Shown here in pieces: positions 57,701 through 64,000 of a stretch of 64,000 bases of DNA; the stretch's first letter is position 1; each line of letters starts with the position of its first letter. The stretch lies in contig NZ_CP091285.1 of the NCBI RefSeq assembly GCF_021650975.2, forward strand, positions 2,108,001 to 2,172,000, given 5' to 3'. A program made the position numbers and the translations under genes. The DNA comes from Flavobacterium jumunjinense. Its GTDB lineage: Bacteria; Bacteroidota; Bacteroidia; Flavobacteriales; Flavobacteriaceae. The notes below the pieces were generated by a model that searched no databases, was not told where the DNA came from, and saw nothing but the letters and a program-made list of their open reading frames with translations.

Positions 57701-60700
57701 AGCTTTTCAGGCAGTTATTGGTTTTAAGTTGCAATCTAATGATCAATCGATAGCATTACCTTTTGGAATTCGTAATTTGAAAGTGTTTAAAAAAACTAAA
57801 GATGTTACATGGGCTTATATCAAAGAGTTTAGTGCAAATAACGGTAACATATATGATATTTGTTTGTTAAATCAACAGGGAGAAGTGTGTGTTGATATTA
57901 AAGGATATCAAACTAGAATAATCGGAAAAGGTATAAAGAACAAGAATGAACAAGAAATTTTAGTCGATAAAATAAAACAGAATAATGACTATTGTTTGAT
58001 ACCTACTTGGGAATTGGCTTCATCTATTTCAGGACAGGAATTTCTACCAGACATCTGTCTTATATTTGGAGAGAATACGATTTTAGAAAACTCTTTAAAA
58101 AATCGTGGTTTTAGAGTGTTTTTGGTTAAGAAAACATTAAATCTAAATGATTTTAGAGAAATTATAGGTACTGAAAGGATACAAAATATTTCCTGCATTA
58201 TTCCTTATACGAATAATATAGAATCTGAAACAGATAATAGTCACTTTTTAGTAGATAATACATATTACCTTATTAAGGCATTCCTAAAAGAAGGATATGC
58301 TGGAAAAAAACTTAGATGGAGTGTCTTTACAGAGCGAGCTTTTATGACTACCAAAGAAGATAAAATAAATGCTATACCATCTGCTTTACATGGTCTTTTT
58401 GGAGTTATACAAAAAGAATATCAAAACTGGGATATTAATTTATGTGATATGGAGTTTTTAGATGAGAATCTAAAAAACATTAAGGAGCTTCCTTTAAATA
58501 AGCAAGGAATTACTTGGGCATATAGAAATAATAGTTGGTACAAGCAAAAATTATCAAAAGCATCACAAGATTTTATTAAAAATAACGACACAACTATACT
58601 AAACGATAATAAGGTGCTTGTTATTATTGGAGGAGCAGGTAATATTGGACGTAAATATTCGAAATATTTATACGATACTTATCAGGCTAAAATTGTATGG
58701 ATTGGTCGACAAATAACAGAAAAGGTGTCTTTTGAAGGTTTGGACTTTACTCCTTTTTATGTGCAAGCAGATATTACAAAGTATCAAGAATTAGAATGTG
58801 CAATAACTACTATTCAGTCAGAAATAGGATCTGTATATGCGATAATACATTCCACTATGGCATTGGCTGATTCTAGTTTTGAAAAAATGACCGAAAGTCA
58901 ATTTCATACGGCTTTAGATAATAAAGTTATTGGACTTATTAATATAGGTAAAATTATTAAGGAAATATTGCCAGAATGGTTGCTCTGTTTTTCGTCGATA
59001 GCTTCTTATGTTAGGGTACCAGGTCAGGCTAATTATACAGCTGGATGTGTTTTTACAGATCAGTATGCCTTACAAATAGAACAACAATATGGTGTGAAAA
59101 CTAAAATAATTAATTGGGGATATTGGGGACATTCAGAAGAGTATGATAGTAATAAGGTTCGTGAAAAGATAGAAAAAAATGGTGTAGCGATTTTGGCCCC
59201 AGCTATGGCATTGCAGTTTCTAGATGGATTTATGAAGGTAGATCATAAGCAAGTTGCTTATATAAAAATGTCTGAGGATCTTATAAACTCTAAGTTAGGG
59301 AAAGAATTAATGGAATCTCCTTCTCATATTGAAGTATTCGAAAGAAAATCTAAAAGTAGTAATGAACAAAAAATGAAGTTACAAAAAAACGTTTTAGAAC
59401 CTGAACTATTAATGATTCAAACGAAAAATTATTTGCTAGAATCTATTGCCACAGTCCTGCGAATGGAAAAAGAAGAAATTGATACTTCAGAAGCCTTGGA
59501 GGCATATGGGTTAGATTCGATTTTGGTTGTTCAGATAGCAAATGAGTTAGGCACAATATTTCCAAATATTAACACAACAATATTTTTTGAATACCAAACA
59601 ATTGAAGAAATAACTACTTACTTAATTACCAATTATGAAGAAGAAGTTAGTGAATTATTTAGTCAGAATAACAATGATATAACTATAGAAAAAGAAACTG
59701 AAGGTATAGAGATAAAAGCTGAGTCAATACCAGTGATTAATGATGATAGAATTATAGAGGAAGAAAATAAAACAGTTCTATTAAATAAAGTAGTTGATTG
59801 GTTAAAAGAACAAATTTCGGATATAGGAGGAATAGCCTTTTTAGAAATAGATATAAACGATCCATTAGATTCATTTTCTTTAGATTCAGTTCAAGTAGTT
59901 TCATTAATTGAAAACTTAAATAAAATTGTAGACGAGGTTTCTACCACAATATTTTTTGAAAGCGAAAACTTAAAAGAATTAGCAGAATCACTACTAGTAA
60001 ATAGAAAAGACCAACTAAAATCTTTTTTTGGGAATTCAACTAGTCAGGAAGTACTGAGAATAGAGAAGAAAGAGATACAGAAAATTATACCTACGAATCA
60101 GAAATCAGAGATTAATGCTCTTAAAATTGAAAAAAGCAATGTGTTAGAAACAGATGTTGCTATAATAGGAGTAACGGGTAAATACCCTTTAGCAAATGAT
60201 TTGGAAACATTTTGGTCAAATTTAAAAGAAGGAAGAGATTGTATAACTGAGGTTCCTTTAGACCGTTGGGATGCTGATTTGTATTATGATAAAGACAAGA
60301 ACAATCATAAAAAAAGTTATGGTAAATGGGGAGGATTCTTATCAGATATAGACCAATTTGATCCTTTATTTTTCAATATTTCTCCTTCCGAAGCAGAAAT
60401 TATGGATCCTAAAGAGCGTATCTTTCTTGAAACTATTTGGGAGTTATTTGAAAAAAATGGAATTACTCAACAAAAGTTAAAACAACAATATAACTCTATG
60501 GTAGGAGTATATGTTGGATCAATGTATCAACATTATCATTGTTTCTCTTCCGATGTGTTAAGAGAAGCGGTTGTTTCAATGTCTTGCCATAGCTCAATTG
60601 CTAATAGAGTTTCTTATTTTTTTAATCTTCAAGGGCCTAGTATAGCTATAAACACAATGTGTTCTTCTTCACTTATCGCTATAGATATGGCATATAAAGC

Positions 60701-63700
60701 TTTGTTACTAGGAGATTGTGAATTAGCTATTGCAGGAGGAGTAAATTTATCCTTACACCCAAAAAAATACATTGGATTAAGTGCTACTAGAACTATGGGT
60801 AGCCATGTTGATAGTAGAAGTTTTAGTGAAGGAGATGGGTATCTACCAGCCGAAGGAGTAGGTGCGGTATTGTTAAAACCTCTTTCAAAAGCAATTGCAG
60901 ATGGAGACACAATCCTAGGGGTAATTAAATCTTCTTCATCTAATCATGGCGGTAGATCCAATGGGTTTGCTGTGCCAAATCCTAAGGCACAAGTAAAATT
61001 AATTGAGACTAATTTTAAGAAATCAGGAATAGATCCTAGAACTATCAGCTATGTTGAATCTGCTGTGAATGGATCAAATCTAGGTGACCCTATAGAAATA
61101 GCAGCTCTAAATAAAGCTTTTGAGATTTTCACACCGGATAAACAGTTCTGCGCTATAGGTACTGTAAAATCTAACATTGGTCATGCTGAAGCGGCTTCTG
61201 GAATATCGCAGTTAACGAAGGTATTATTGCAATTAAAACATAAAACTTTAGTCCCTACAATTAAAACAGAACCGCTAAACAAGCAAATTCGTTTAGAAGA
61301 AACTCCATTTGTACTACAAAAAGAATTAAAAAAATGGAATAGACCTATTGTAAGTTCTGTTAATGATAAAGGAGAAATAATAGAAAAAGAATACCCTAGA
61401 AGAGCAACAATAAGTTCTTTTGGAGCAGGTGGATCAAATGCTCACTTAATTATTGAAGAGTTTAACACTAATATAGATGCGGAAAATGATTTTGAAAAAA
61501 ACGAATCTCTTCACGAAGAAAAACTTCCTAACATCTTTGTGCTTTCTTCTCGTTCAAATATAGAGTTAAGAAGATGGCTGGAAATGCATTATGAATTCAT
61601 GTCAGAATATCCAGAAATTCTTGTTACTGATATCGCATTTACCTTGAAAACAGGAAGAGAACTAATGGATTATAGAATAGCGATTACTTTTGATTCCAAA
61701 GAACATTTAAAAGAAACTATCTCTAAGGTTCTTAAAGAATCAAATTGGAATGATATGAAAGAATTTTCAAATGTGTTTTTAACAAATAAAAAAGCGACTA
61801 ACAATATTGTAAACCGGTTATTTAAAGATGATACTGGAAATGAAATTCTTAACCTCTTATTAGAAAAAGGAGATTTGAATAAAATAGCTGTTTTTTGGGC
61901 AAGTGGTAGTTTCATTCCTTGGTTATCAATTTACGATAAAGATAAATTACCAAATATTGTTTCATTACCGTCCTATCCTTTTCAAAAAAAGCGCTGTTGG
62001 ATAAAAAGTGAAGAAGATTTAGCTGTTAATAATGTAAAAGAAGAGCATTCTAAATTACTTAGTCAAAATGCAGAAAAGAATATAGTTATCCCAAATTCAG
62101 ATGTTAGTCTTTCAAGTTCTGAAAAAAAAATAGTTGTTACTGGTCATGTAAAAGATCTTTTGAAAGAAGTATGGCAAGAGGTTTTAGGAGTAGAAAATAT
62201 TGAATGGGATGATAATTTTCAAGCATTAGGAGGAGATTCAATAATGTTAACTCATATCATTTCTAGAATAAAAAAGGAAGTTCCATTTGATGTCAATGTT
62301 ACAGAGTTATATCAAAGATCAACACTAGAAGAGATGGCTGTCTTTTTAGAAGAAATATTTGAAAAGCACGAATTAGAAACAGAACTTTTAAGTTTTTCCA
62401 CAGTAAGAAACCAAGGGCAAATTATTCCCGTTTTAGATAATAAAATAAAACCTTCTTTATCATTTGCACAACAACGTTTGTGGTTTTTAGATCAGATGGT
62501 AAAAAATTCTCCAGCATATAATGTTGTAATGGCATTGCATACCGAAGGGAATATTGATAAAGAACTATTACAAAAAAGTTTTGAAAATATTATTTATAGA
62601 CATGAAACATTGCGCACTTCTTTTAAAAGCGAAAAAGGAGAGCCTTATCAGCATGTTGCCACTAGTGTACCTAATGAGATTATTTGGAAAGACCTTACAT
62701 CAATCCCAAAAAGCGAGCGTGAACAGGCTTTTGAGGAATATACAAAAGAGGAAGCACGCCATATCTTTAATTTAGAACAAGGAGATTTATTAAGACTAAC
62801 TATTTTTAAAATAGAGAAAGACGAACATGTTTTAGTGTTAAATGCGCATCACATAATAATTGATGGATGGTCTGTGAATATCTTTTTTAGTGAGTTGTTT
62901 AAAAATTATTCTCAATACATCAAAGGAGAAATACCATCATTAGAAAAACTACCTATACAATATACAGATTTCTCTATTTGGCAACGAATGTGGTTACAAG
63001 GAGAAGAATTGGAAACACAATTGAGCTATTGGAGAGGAAAATTAGGGAGTATCAATACAATGATTGAATTACCATTAGATAACCCTCGCCCTCCTGTTCA
63101 AACTTTTCAAGGAGGAAGTACACAACTAGAATTGCCAGTAGAGTTATTAAATAAATTAAGAGCAACTGCTAAAGCATATCAAGTTACTTTGTTTGAATTA
63201 CTTCTAGGCGCTTTCAAAATTATTTTGCATCGATTTAGTGGCCAAAAAGAAATCATTATAGGAACTCCTGTAAATAATCGAAATAGACTAGAAATAGAAG
63301 GTCTTATAGGTTTTTTCGTAAATACCTTGGTTATTAAAACTAATCTTGAAGGAAACCCTTCATTTAAAGAGTTCTTAAAGAGACTCCAAAATGAATTAAA
63401 TGGGGCTAAAATGCATCAGGATTTACCGTTTGAGCAACTTGTTCAAGAGTTACAACCAGACCGTAATATGAGTCAAAATCCATTGTTTCAAGTTTGCTTT
63501 AACATGTTGATAACTCCTGAGATTAATAATACAAATATTCATTTTAAGAAAATACACGGAGTTAGAAATGATACGTCTAAGTTTGATTTATGGGTAAATG
63601 TTATTGATCAAAAGGAAAAAATGACTCTTGAAGTAGAGTATAATTCTGTTATCTTATTTAAAGATACTGTTATTCGTTTTATGAATAGTTACCAAAATCT

Positions 63701-64000
63701 ATTGGAAGAAATTGTTAAAGATGGAGACAAAAACATTGGGGAGCTATTAATATTAGATAATAAAGAACAAAAAAAAATAATCAAAAAAAGTAGTGGAGAC
63801 AAAGTTGATTATCAAAAAGATATTTGTTTGCATCAGATAATAGAAGCACAAGGCTTAAAAACACCAAATGCCATAGCAGTATCTTTTGAAAACAAACAAT
63901 TAGATTATCAGGAATTATCCCAGTTAACGAATCAGTTATCACATTATTTGATAGCGGAAGGAGTTCAGTTAGAATCATTTGTTGGAGTATGCTTAGAACG
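51708..64000 (+). CDS. Hybrid NRPS/trans-AT PKS megasynthase (3' end outside window)
   Basis: Starts at ATG 51708, 19 bases after PKS3, and stays open to the right edge (4097 codons; frame checked at each domain motif). Order: docking helix (IISEYKEGKISTSTLK), C1 (HHLVCDG, His162-Asp167), A1 (~480-990; YTSGSTGNPKG), PCP1 (Ser1040 in GGDSI), KS8 (~1107-1535; Cys1280 in SNCSSS, His1416, His1456), ACP-like insert (~1580-1665), DH (HVINGQKILP, His1831; Asp1997), KR (~2302-2540; Tyr2443), ACP (Ser2604), ACP (Ser2727), KS9 (~2816-3250; Cys2985, ESAVNGS so His is Ala3119), PCP2 (Ser3511 in GGDSI), C2 (HHIIIDG, His3714-Asp3719), and the start of A2 (~4035 on). It should insert one amino acid, add one unsaturated ketide, then a second amino acid. 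No AT; no release domain within the window. Confidence 0.93.
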   Translation, partial: MITLKQIISEYKEGKISTSTLKEKLIKYKKIEEGKEYPLSTSQKGLWLLHKQSLLVAKYNVPLVLRFDKAVTETALKNACKLLVKVHPLLGASFSLDLPQYKIPANPYIDFQYLDQQGKTEKEIIKLMQEITDYPLDITKAPVRFRYIHNENSKTYFLMTIHHLVCDGTSLVVLFQTLMNILSSNDDFEKPLLVPYNEFVGWEKNYLNSVEAKQHQKYWKEKLQNLPDVISLHKDFYKNPDQIKYKGGILQRELPDQISQKIKIFCTKNQLSIASFLLGGYQLLLRKYTAQNDIIIGVPSLGRSEEEYNNIVGYFINMIPVRLLIQSNSDIKEHLKELQYTVMEGIDNAMYPFPLMVKDQEGTIGQSELPIFQFTFAYQNFIRGGSANSLTKQYKDDFDVSILKEVHQYSNYELAFELGETDNSFDITAKYNSINFSPETIDQIVNHYIKILAEIVNDEVKMIADISLVSEKEREIIEGANNTKVSYNSQKCIQQYIGSKAINSPNEITLLEQQGKQKTNYQIQQEVNKIASCLIQNGVLSGDSVGIYMNRSANLITTVLGVLAAGGVFVPLSPDFPEERINFIIKDANIKVLIFDSDTKSKTEVFSSNVQLVINSSKIQQDQELYTLPFCSEKDRAYIIYTSGSTGNPKGVPVTHQSILNTLHYLEENFPLRKNDNYILKTNYVFDVSLSEIFGWLIGEGTLIIPNKGVEKSPAQLLDFIHKFKITHINFVPSLLKVFVNHVKKKDGILLCNSLKYILVAGEAFPVDLVKESIGLFKDHCQVINVYGPTEASIYASSFNCSIESVKTLNTPIGLPISNTELYVLDIDNKEAGLGIPGELCLAGTGVVSSYLNREELSASKFCKNTFSKKYNDFYKTGDWVKRLSNGQIEYLGRIDEQVKIRGYRIELGEIEVIIREVSTVEDVVCLVKEVHGVKQIWAYVQSLNTNLPTVLYKFLSDKLPLYMIPSQFVIVSAIPITVNGKIDRKKLIDIRPNINQTINSKEDKQDHLIQNELIQIWEEILEVSGIGIEDRFLEIGGDSILATVLIDKVNLKFETEFDASDLFQYSTISLLSEKIHKTGLLNNLPSKKEHKKTSEANEDSSLYEDSLAIIGMSCTFPEVQNIRDFWNLLIDEKETFRFLETEELKKMEVSESVIKNLNFVPFQSSIASKEYFDAPFFKISKRDAGFMDPQLRMLLEHAWHTIEDSGYKTEDIKDTAVYISSGNNFYRSTLPEFSDEQTGVLEHSDQYVSWIYGQGGTIPTMISYKLGLEGPSLYLHSNCSSSLSGLYTAYQSIMRGECKQALVGAANVGVVNSPGYIHQNGLNFSSDGHLKAFDADADGMVGGEGVTMILVKKASEAIKDKDPIYCLLKGIALNNDGNDKAGFYAPSFNGQKKVIQKVLDETGINPESISYVEAHGTGTKLGDPIEFNALSEVYKNYTNKTNYCAIGSVKTNLGHVDTAAGLAGVIKIALSMSNQQLPATLNFKNPNPQLKIENSPFYISNETKSWMRNGTPLRAAISSFGIGGTNGHAIFEQANIETISSENEQKAYPNQLILPVSALNKESLRVYVQHLKTFICQNQLVENQNADKKNDKIAKQIKQYLAPLLNVEEQEIDLLQLFEDYISDLYYLESLSVWIFDVYGLKIGSKELYSLNTLEKVIEKIGDKIKPTAVISITKEKLASLAYTFQKGRNEMSCRVAFVFKEVEELLKQFNDFLKEENLLGVYSDKVVGLIGKENHEIFSLEEKTALEWVNGESVNWENCWKSTDRVIRISAPGYPFAKVKFELPSFKEKKKIVRDQMVTHPLLHENNSGFDNISFSSNFSGEEHFLSDHVINGQKILPGVAHLEMALQAYFKATTLPVQPCLLTNIFWVKPIVQKSEKQKITISLSKENEGNCEFFINTISEDNNIQNSKGYIKKIEDSLQSIPPVNIEGFKEKGTDVIEGTKIYDAFLKNGVTYGTSHQVIQKLWIKGTEALVLLNVKKEYSNSLYQLHPSIMDGAFQAVIGFKLQSNDQSIALPFGIRNLKVFKKTKDVTWAYIKEFSANNGNIYDICLLNQQGEVCVDIKGYQTRIIGKGIKNKNEQEILVDKIKQNNDYCLIPTWELASSISGQEFLPDICLIFGENTILENSLKNRGFRVFLVKKTLNLNDFREIIGTERIQNISCIIPYTNNIESETDNSHFLVDNTYYLIKAFLKEGYAGKKLRWSVFTERAFMTTKEDKINAIPSALHGLFGVIQKEYQNWDINLCDMEFLDENLKNIKELPLNKQGITWAYRNNSWYKQKLSKASQDFIKNNDTTILNDNKVLVIIGGAGNIGRKYSKYLYDTYQAKIVWIGRQITEKVSFEGLDFTPFYVQADITKYQELECAITTIQSEIGSVYAIIHSTMALADSSFEKMTESQFHTALDNKVIGLINIGKIIKEILPEWLLCFSSIASYVRVPGQANYTAGCVFTDQYALQIEQQYGVKTKIINWGYWGHSEEYDSNKVREKIEKNGVAILAPAMALQFLDGFMKVDHKQVAYIKMSEDLINSKLGKELMESPSHIEVFERKSKSSNEQKMKLQKNVLEPELLMIQTKNYLLESIATVLRMEKEEIDTSEALEAYGLDSILVVQIANELGTIFPNINTTIFFEYQTIEEITTYLITNYEEEVSELFSQNNNDITIEKETEGIEIKAESIPVINDDRIIEEENKTVLLNKVVDWLKEQISDIGGIAFLEIDINDPLDSFSLDSVQVVSLIENLNKIVDEVSTTIFFESENLKELAESLLVNRKDQLKSFFGNSTSQEVLRIEKKEIQKIIPTNQKSEINALKIEKSNVLETDVAIIGVTGKYPLANDLETFWSNLKEGRDCITEVPLDRWDADLYYDKDKNNHKKSYGKWGGFLSDIDQFDPLFFNISPSEAEIMDPKERIFLETIWELFEKNGITQQKLKQQYNSMVGVYVGSMYQHYHCFSSDVLREAVVSMSCHSSIANRVSYFFNLQGPSIAINTMCSSSLIAIDMAYKALLLGDCELAIAGGVNLSLHPKKYIGLSATRTMGSHVDSRSFSEGDGYLPAEGVGAVLLKPLSKAIADGDTILGVIKSSSSNHGGRSNGFAVPNPKAQVKLIETNFKKSGIDPRTISYVESAVNGSNLGDPIEIAALNKAFEIFTPDKQFCAIGTVKSNIGHAEAASGISQLTKVLLQLKHKTLVPTIKTEPLNKQIRLEETPFVLQKELKKWNRPIVSSVNDKGEIIEKEYPRRATISSFGAGGSNAHLIIEEFNTNIDAENDFEKNESLHEEKLPNIFVLSSRSNIELRRWLEMHYEFMSEYPEILVTDIAFTLKTGRELMDYRIAITFDSKEHLKETISKVLKESNWNDMKEFSNVFLTNKKATNNIVNRLFKDDTGNEILNLLLEKGDLNKIAVFWASGSFIPWLSIYDKDKLPNIVSLPSYPFQKKRCWIKSEEDLAVNNVKEEHSKLLSQNAEKNIVIPNSDVSLSSSEKKIVVTGHVKDLLKEVWQEVLGVENIEWDDNFQALGGDSIMLTHIISRIKKEVPFDVNVTELYQRSTLEEMAVFLEEIFEKHELETELLSFSTVRNQGQIIPVLDNKIKPSLSFAQQRLWFLDQMVKNSPAYNVVMALHTEGNIDKELLQKSFENIIYRHETLRTSFKSEKGEPYQHVATSVPNEIIWKDLTSIPKSEREQAFEEYTKEEARHIFNLEQGDLLRLTIFKIEKDEHVLVLNAHHIIIDGWSVNIFFSELFKNYSQYIKGEIPSLEKLPIQYTDFSIWQRMWLQGEELETQLSYWRGKLGSINTMIELPLDNPRPPVQTFQGGSTQLELPVELLNKLRATAKAYQVTLFELLLGAFKIILHRFSGQKEIIIGTPVNNRNRLEIEGLIGFFVNTLVIKTNLEGNPSFKEFLKRLQNELNGAKMHQDLPFEQLVQELQPDRNMSQNPLFQVCFNMLITPEINNTNIHFKKIHGVRNDTSKFDLWVNVIDQKEKMTLEVEYNSVILFKDTVIRFMNSYQNLLEEIVKDGDKNIGELLILDNKEQKKIIKKSSGDKVDYQKDICLHQIIEAQGLKTPNAIAVSFENKQLDYQELSQLTNQLSHYLIAEGVQLESFVGVCLE
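51820..54960 (+). other. NRPS module: C1-A1-PCP1
   Basis: C1 has a complete HHxxxDG. A1 has core motifs YTSGSTGNPKG, FDVSLSEIF, NVYGPTEASIY, YKTGDW and NGKIDRK. Lining up by eye with GrsA gives the ten-residue code D-V-S-N-L-A-V-I-Y-K. This does not equal any code I know; partial likeness to Cys or small-residue codes is not enough for a call. PCP Ser1040. Confidence 0.8.
55029..60010 (+). other. Module 6: KS8-(ACP-like)-DH-KR-ACP-ACP
   Basis: KS8 follows a PCP, and its active site reads LHSNCSSS rather than the usual DTACSSS, with both His present. Perfect DH motif (HVINGQKILP) with Asp1997; KR Tyr2443 in YTAGC; two ACPs (GLDSI, SLDSV). Expected: unsaturated ketide unit on the aminoacyl chain. 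Confidence 0.8.
60150..62370 (+). other. KS9 (non-elongating) + PCP2
   Basis: KS9 keeps Cys2985 in TMCSSS and the second His (NIGHAEAAS) but has ESAVNGS instead of EAHGTGT. A usual post-KS linker (SLPSYPF) and then a GGDSI carrier follow with no catalytic domain between. It probably only relays the chain to C2. Confidence 0.75.
62450..64000 (+). other. NRPS module C2-A2 (A2 truncated by window edge)
   Basis: C2 shows FAQQRLWFLDQM, HHIIIDGWS, IIGTPVNNR and LPFEQLVQEL, the normal C-domain motifs. A2 begins at about 63810 (YQELSQLTNQLSHYL) and is cut before its substrate-binding core, so its amino acid cannot be predicted. Confidence 0.85.

Overview
The window is AT-rich and reads as a chromosomal fragment of a Bacteroidota member, most likely family Flavobacteriaceae. 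The signs are an S8 protease ending in a type IX secretion (T9SS) sorting domain, TTG/TAnnTTTG promoters typical of the phylum, a DUF5687 ABC permease, and an HU(CCDC81-like)-SPOR protein. The genus cannot be fixed from sequence alone.

Positions 1-4096 hold the right part of an NRPS-independent siderophore operon: the cut 3' end of one IucA/IucC synthetase, an IucB-like N-acyltransferase, a second IucA/IucC synthetase and a MATE exporter. Positions 4080-19560 are ordinary chromosome. In order: a lipoprotein gene split by a frameshift, a fused SpmA/SpmB-like membrane protein, the T9SS-exported subtilase, a minus-strand run (MGMT repair protein, serine hydrolase, small membrane protein, PolB-like exonuclease), a DUF1573 protein, a histidine kinase/response regulator pair, a cytochrome c lipoprotein, the HU-SPOR protein, an acyl-CoA thioesterase, and an ABC ATPase with its permease. 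A tRNA-Leu(UAA) at 19820-19905 with its own promoter and terminator closes this part.

After a 1.1 kb non-coding AT-rich stretch, everything from 21034 to the right edge is one giant trans-AT polyketide synthase / nonribosomal peptide synthetase assembly line: four collinear plus-strand genes (2455, 3611, 4142 and at least 4097 aa). No acyltransferase domain is seen in any module. The order read from motifs is: PKS1 = LnmK-like loader, ACP, KS1-DH-KR-ACP, KS2(non-elongating). PKS2 = enoyl-isomerase-like DH, ACP-ACP, KS3-DH-KR-ACP, KS4-KR-ACP, KS5(non-elongating). PKS3 = DH-ACP, KS6-DH-KR-cMT-ACP, KS7-KR-cMT-ACP-ACP. Hybrid 4 = C-A-PCP, KS8-DH-KR-ACP-ACP, KS9(non-elongating)-PCP, C-A (cut).

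By co-linearity (inference) the product begins with a short acyl starter made by an LnmK-type acyltransferase/decarboxylase, then a shifted beta,gamma-alkene, further alkenes, an alpha-methyl alkene, an alpha-methyl-beta-hydroxy unit, an amino acid, another unsaturated ketide and a second amino acid, continuing beyond the window. I do not recognise a known compound. The trans-acting AT, the end of the line (thioesterase or other release) and any tailoring genes must lie outside the window. The most unusual points are the fused LnmK-like loader, two modules split between a dead-histidine KS and the following DH/isomerase, and two degenerate ACP-like insertions behind KS6 and KS8.
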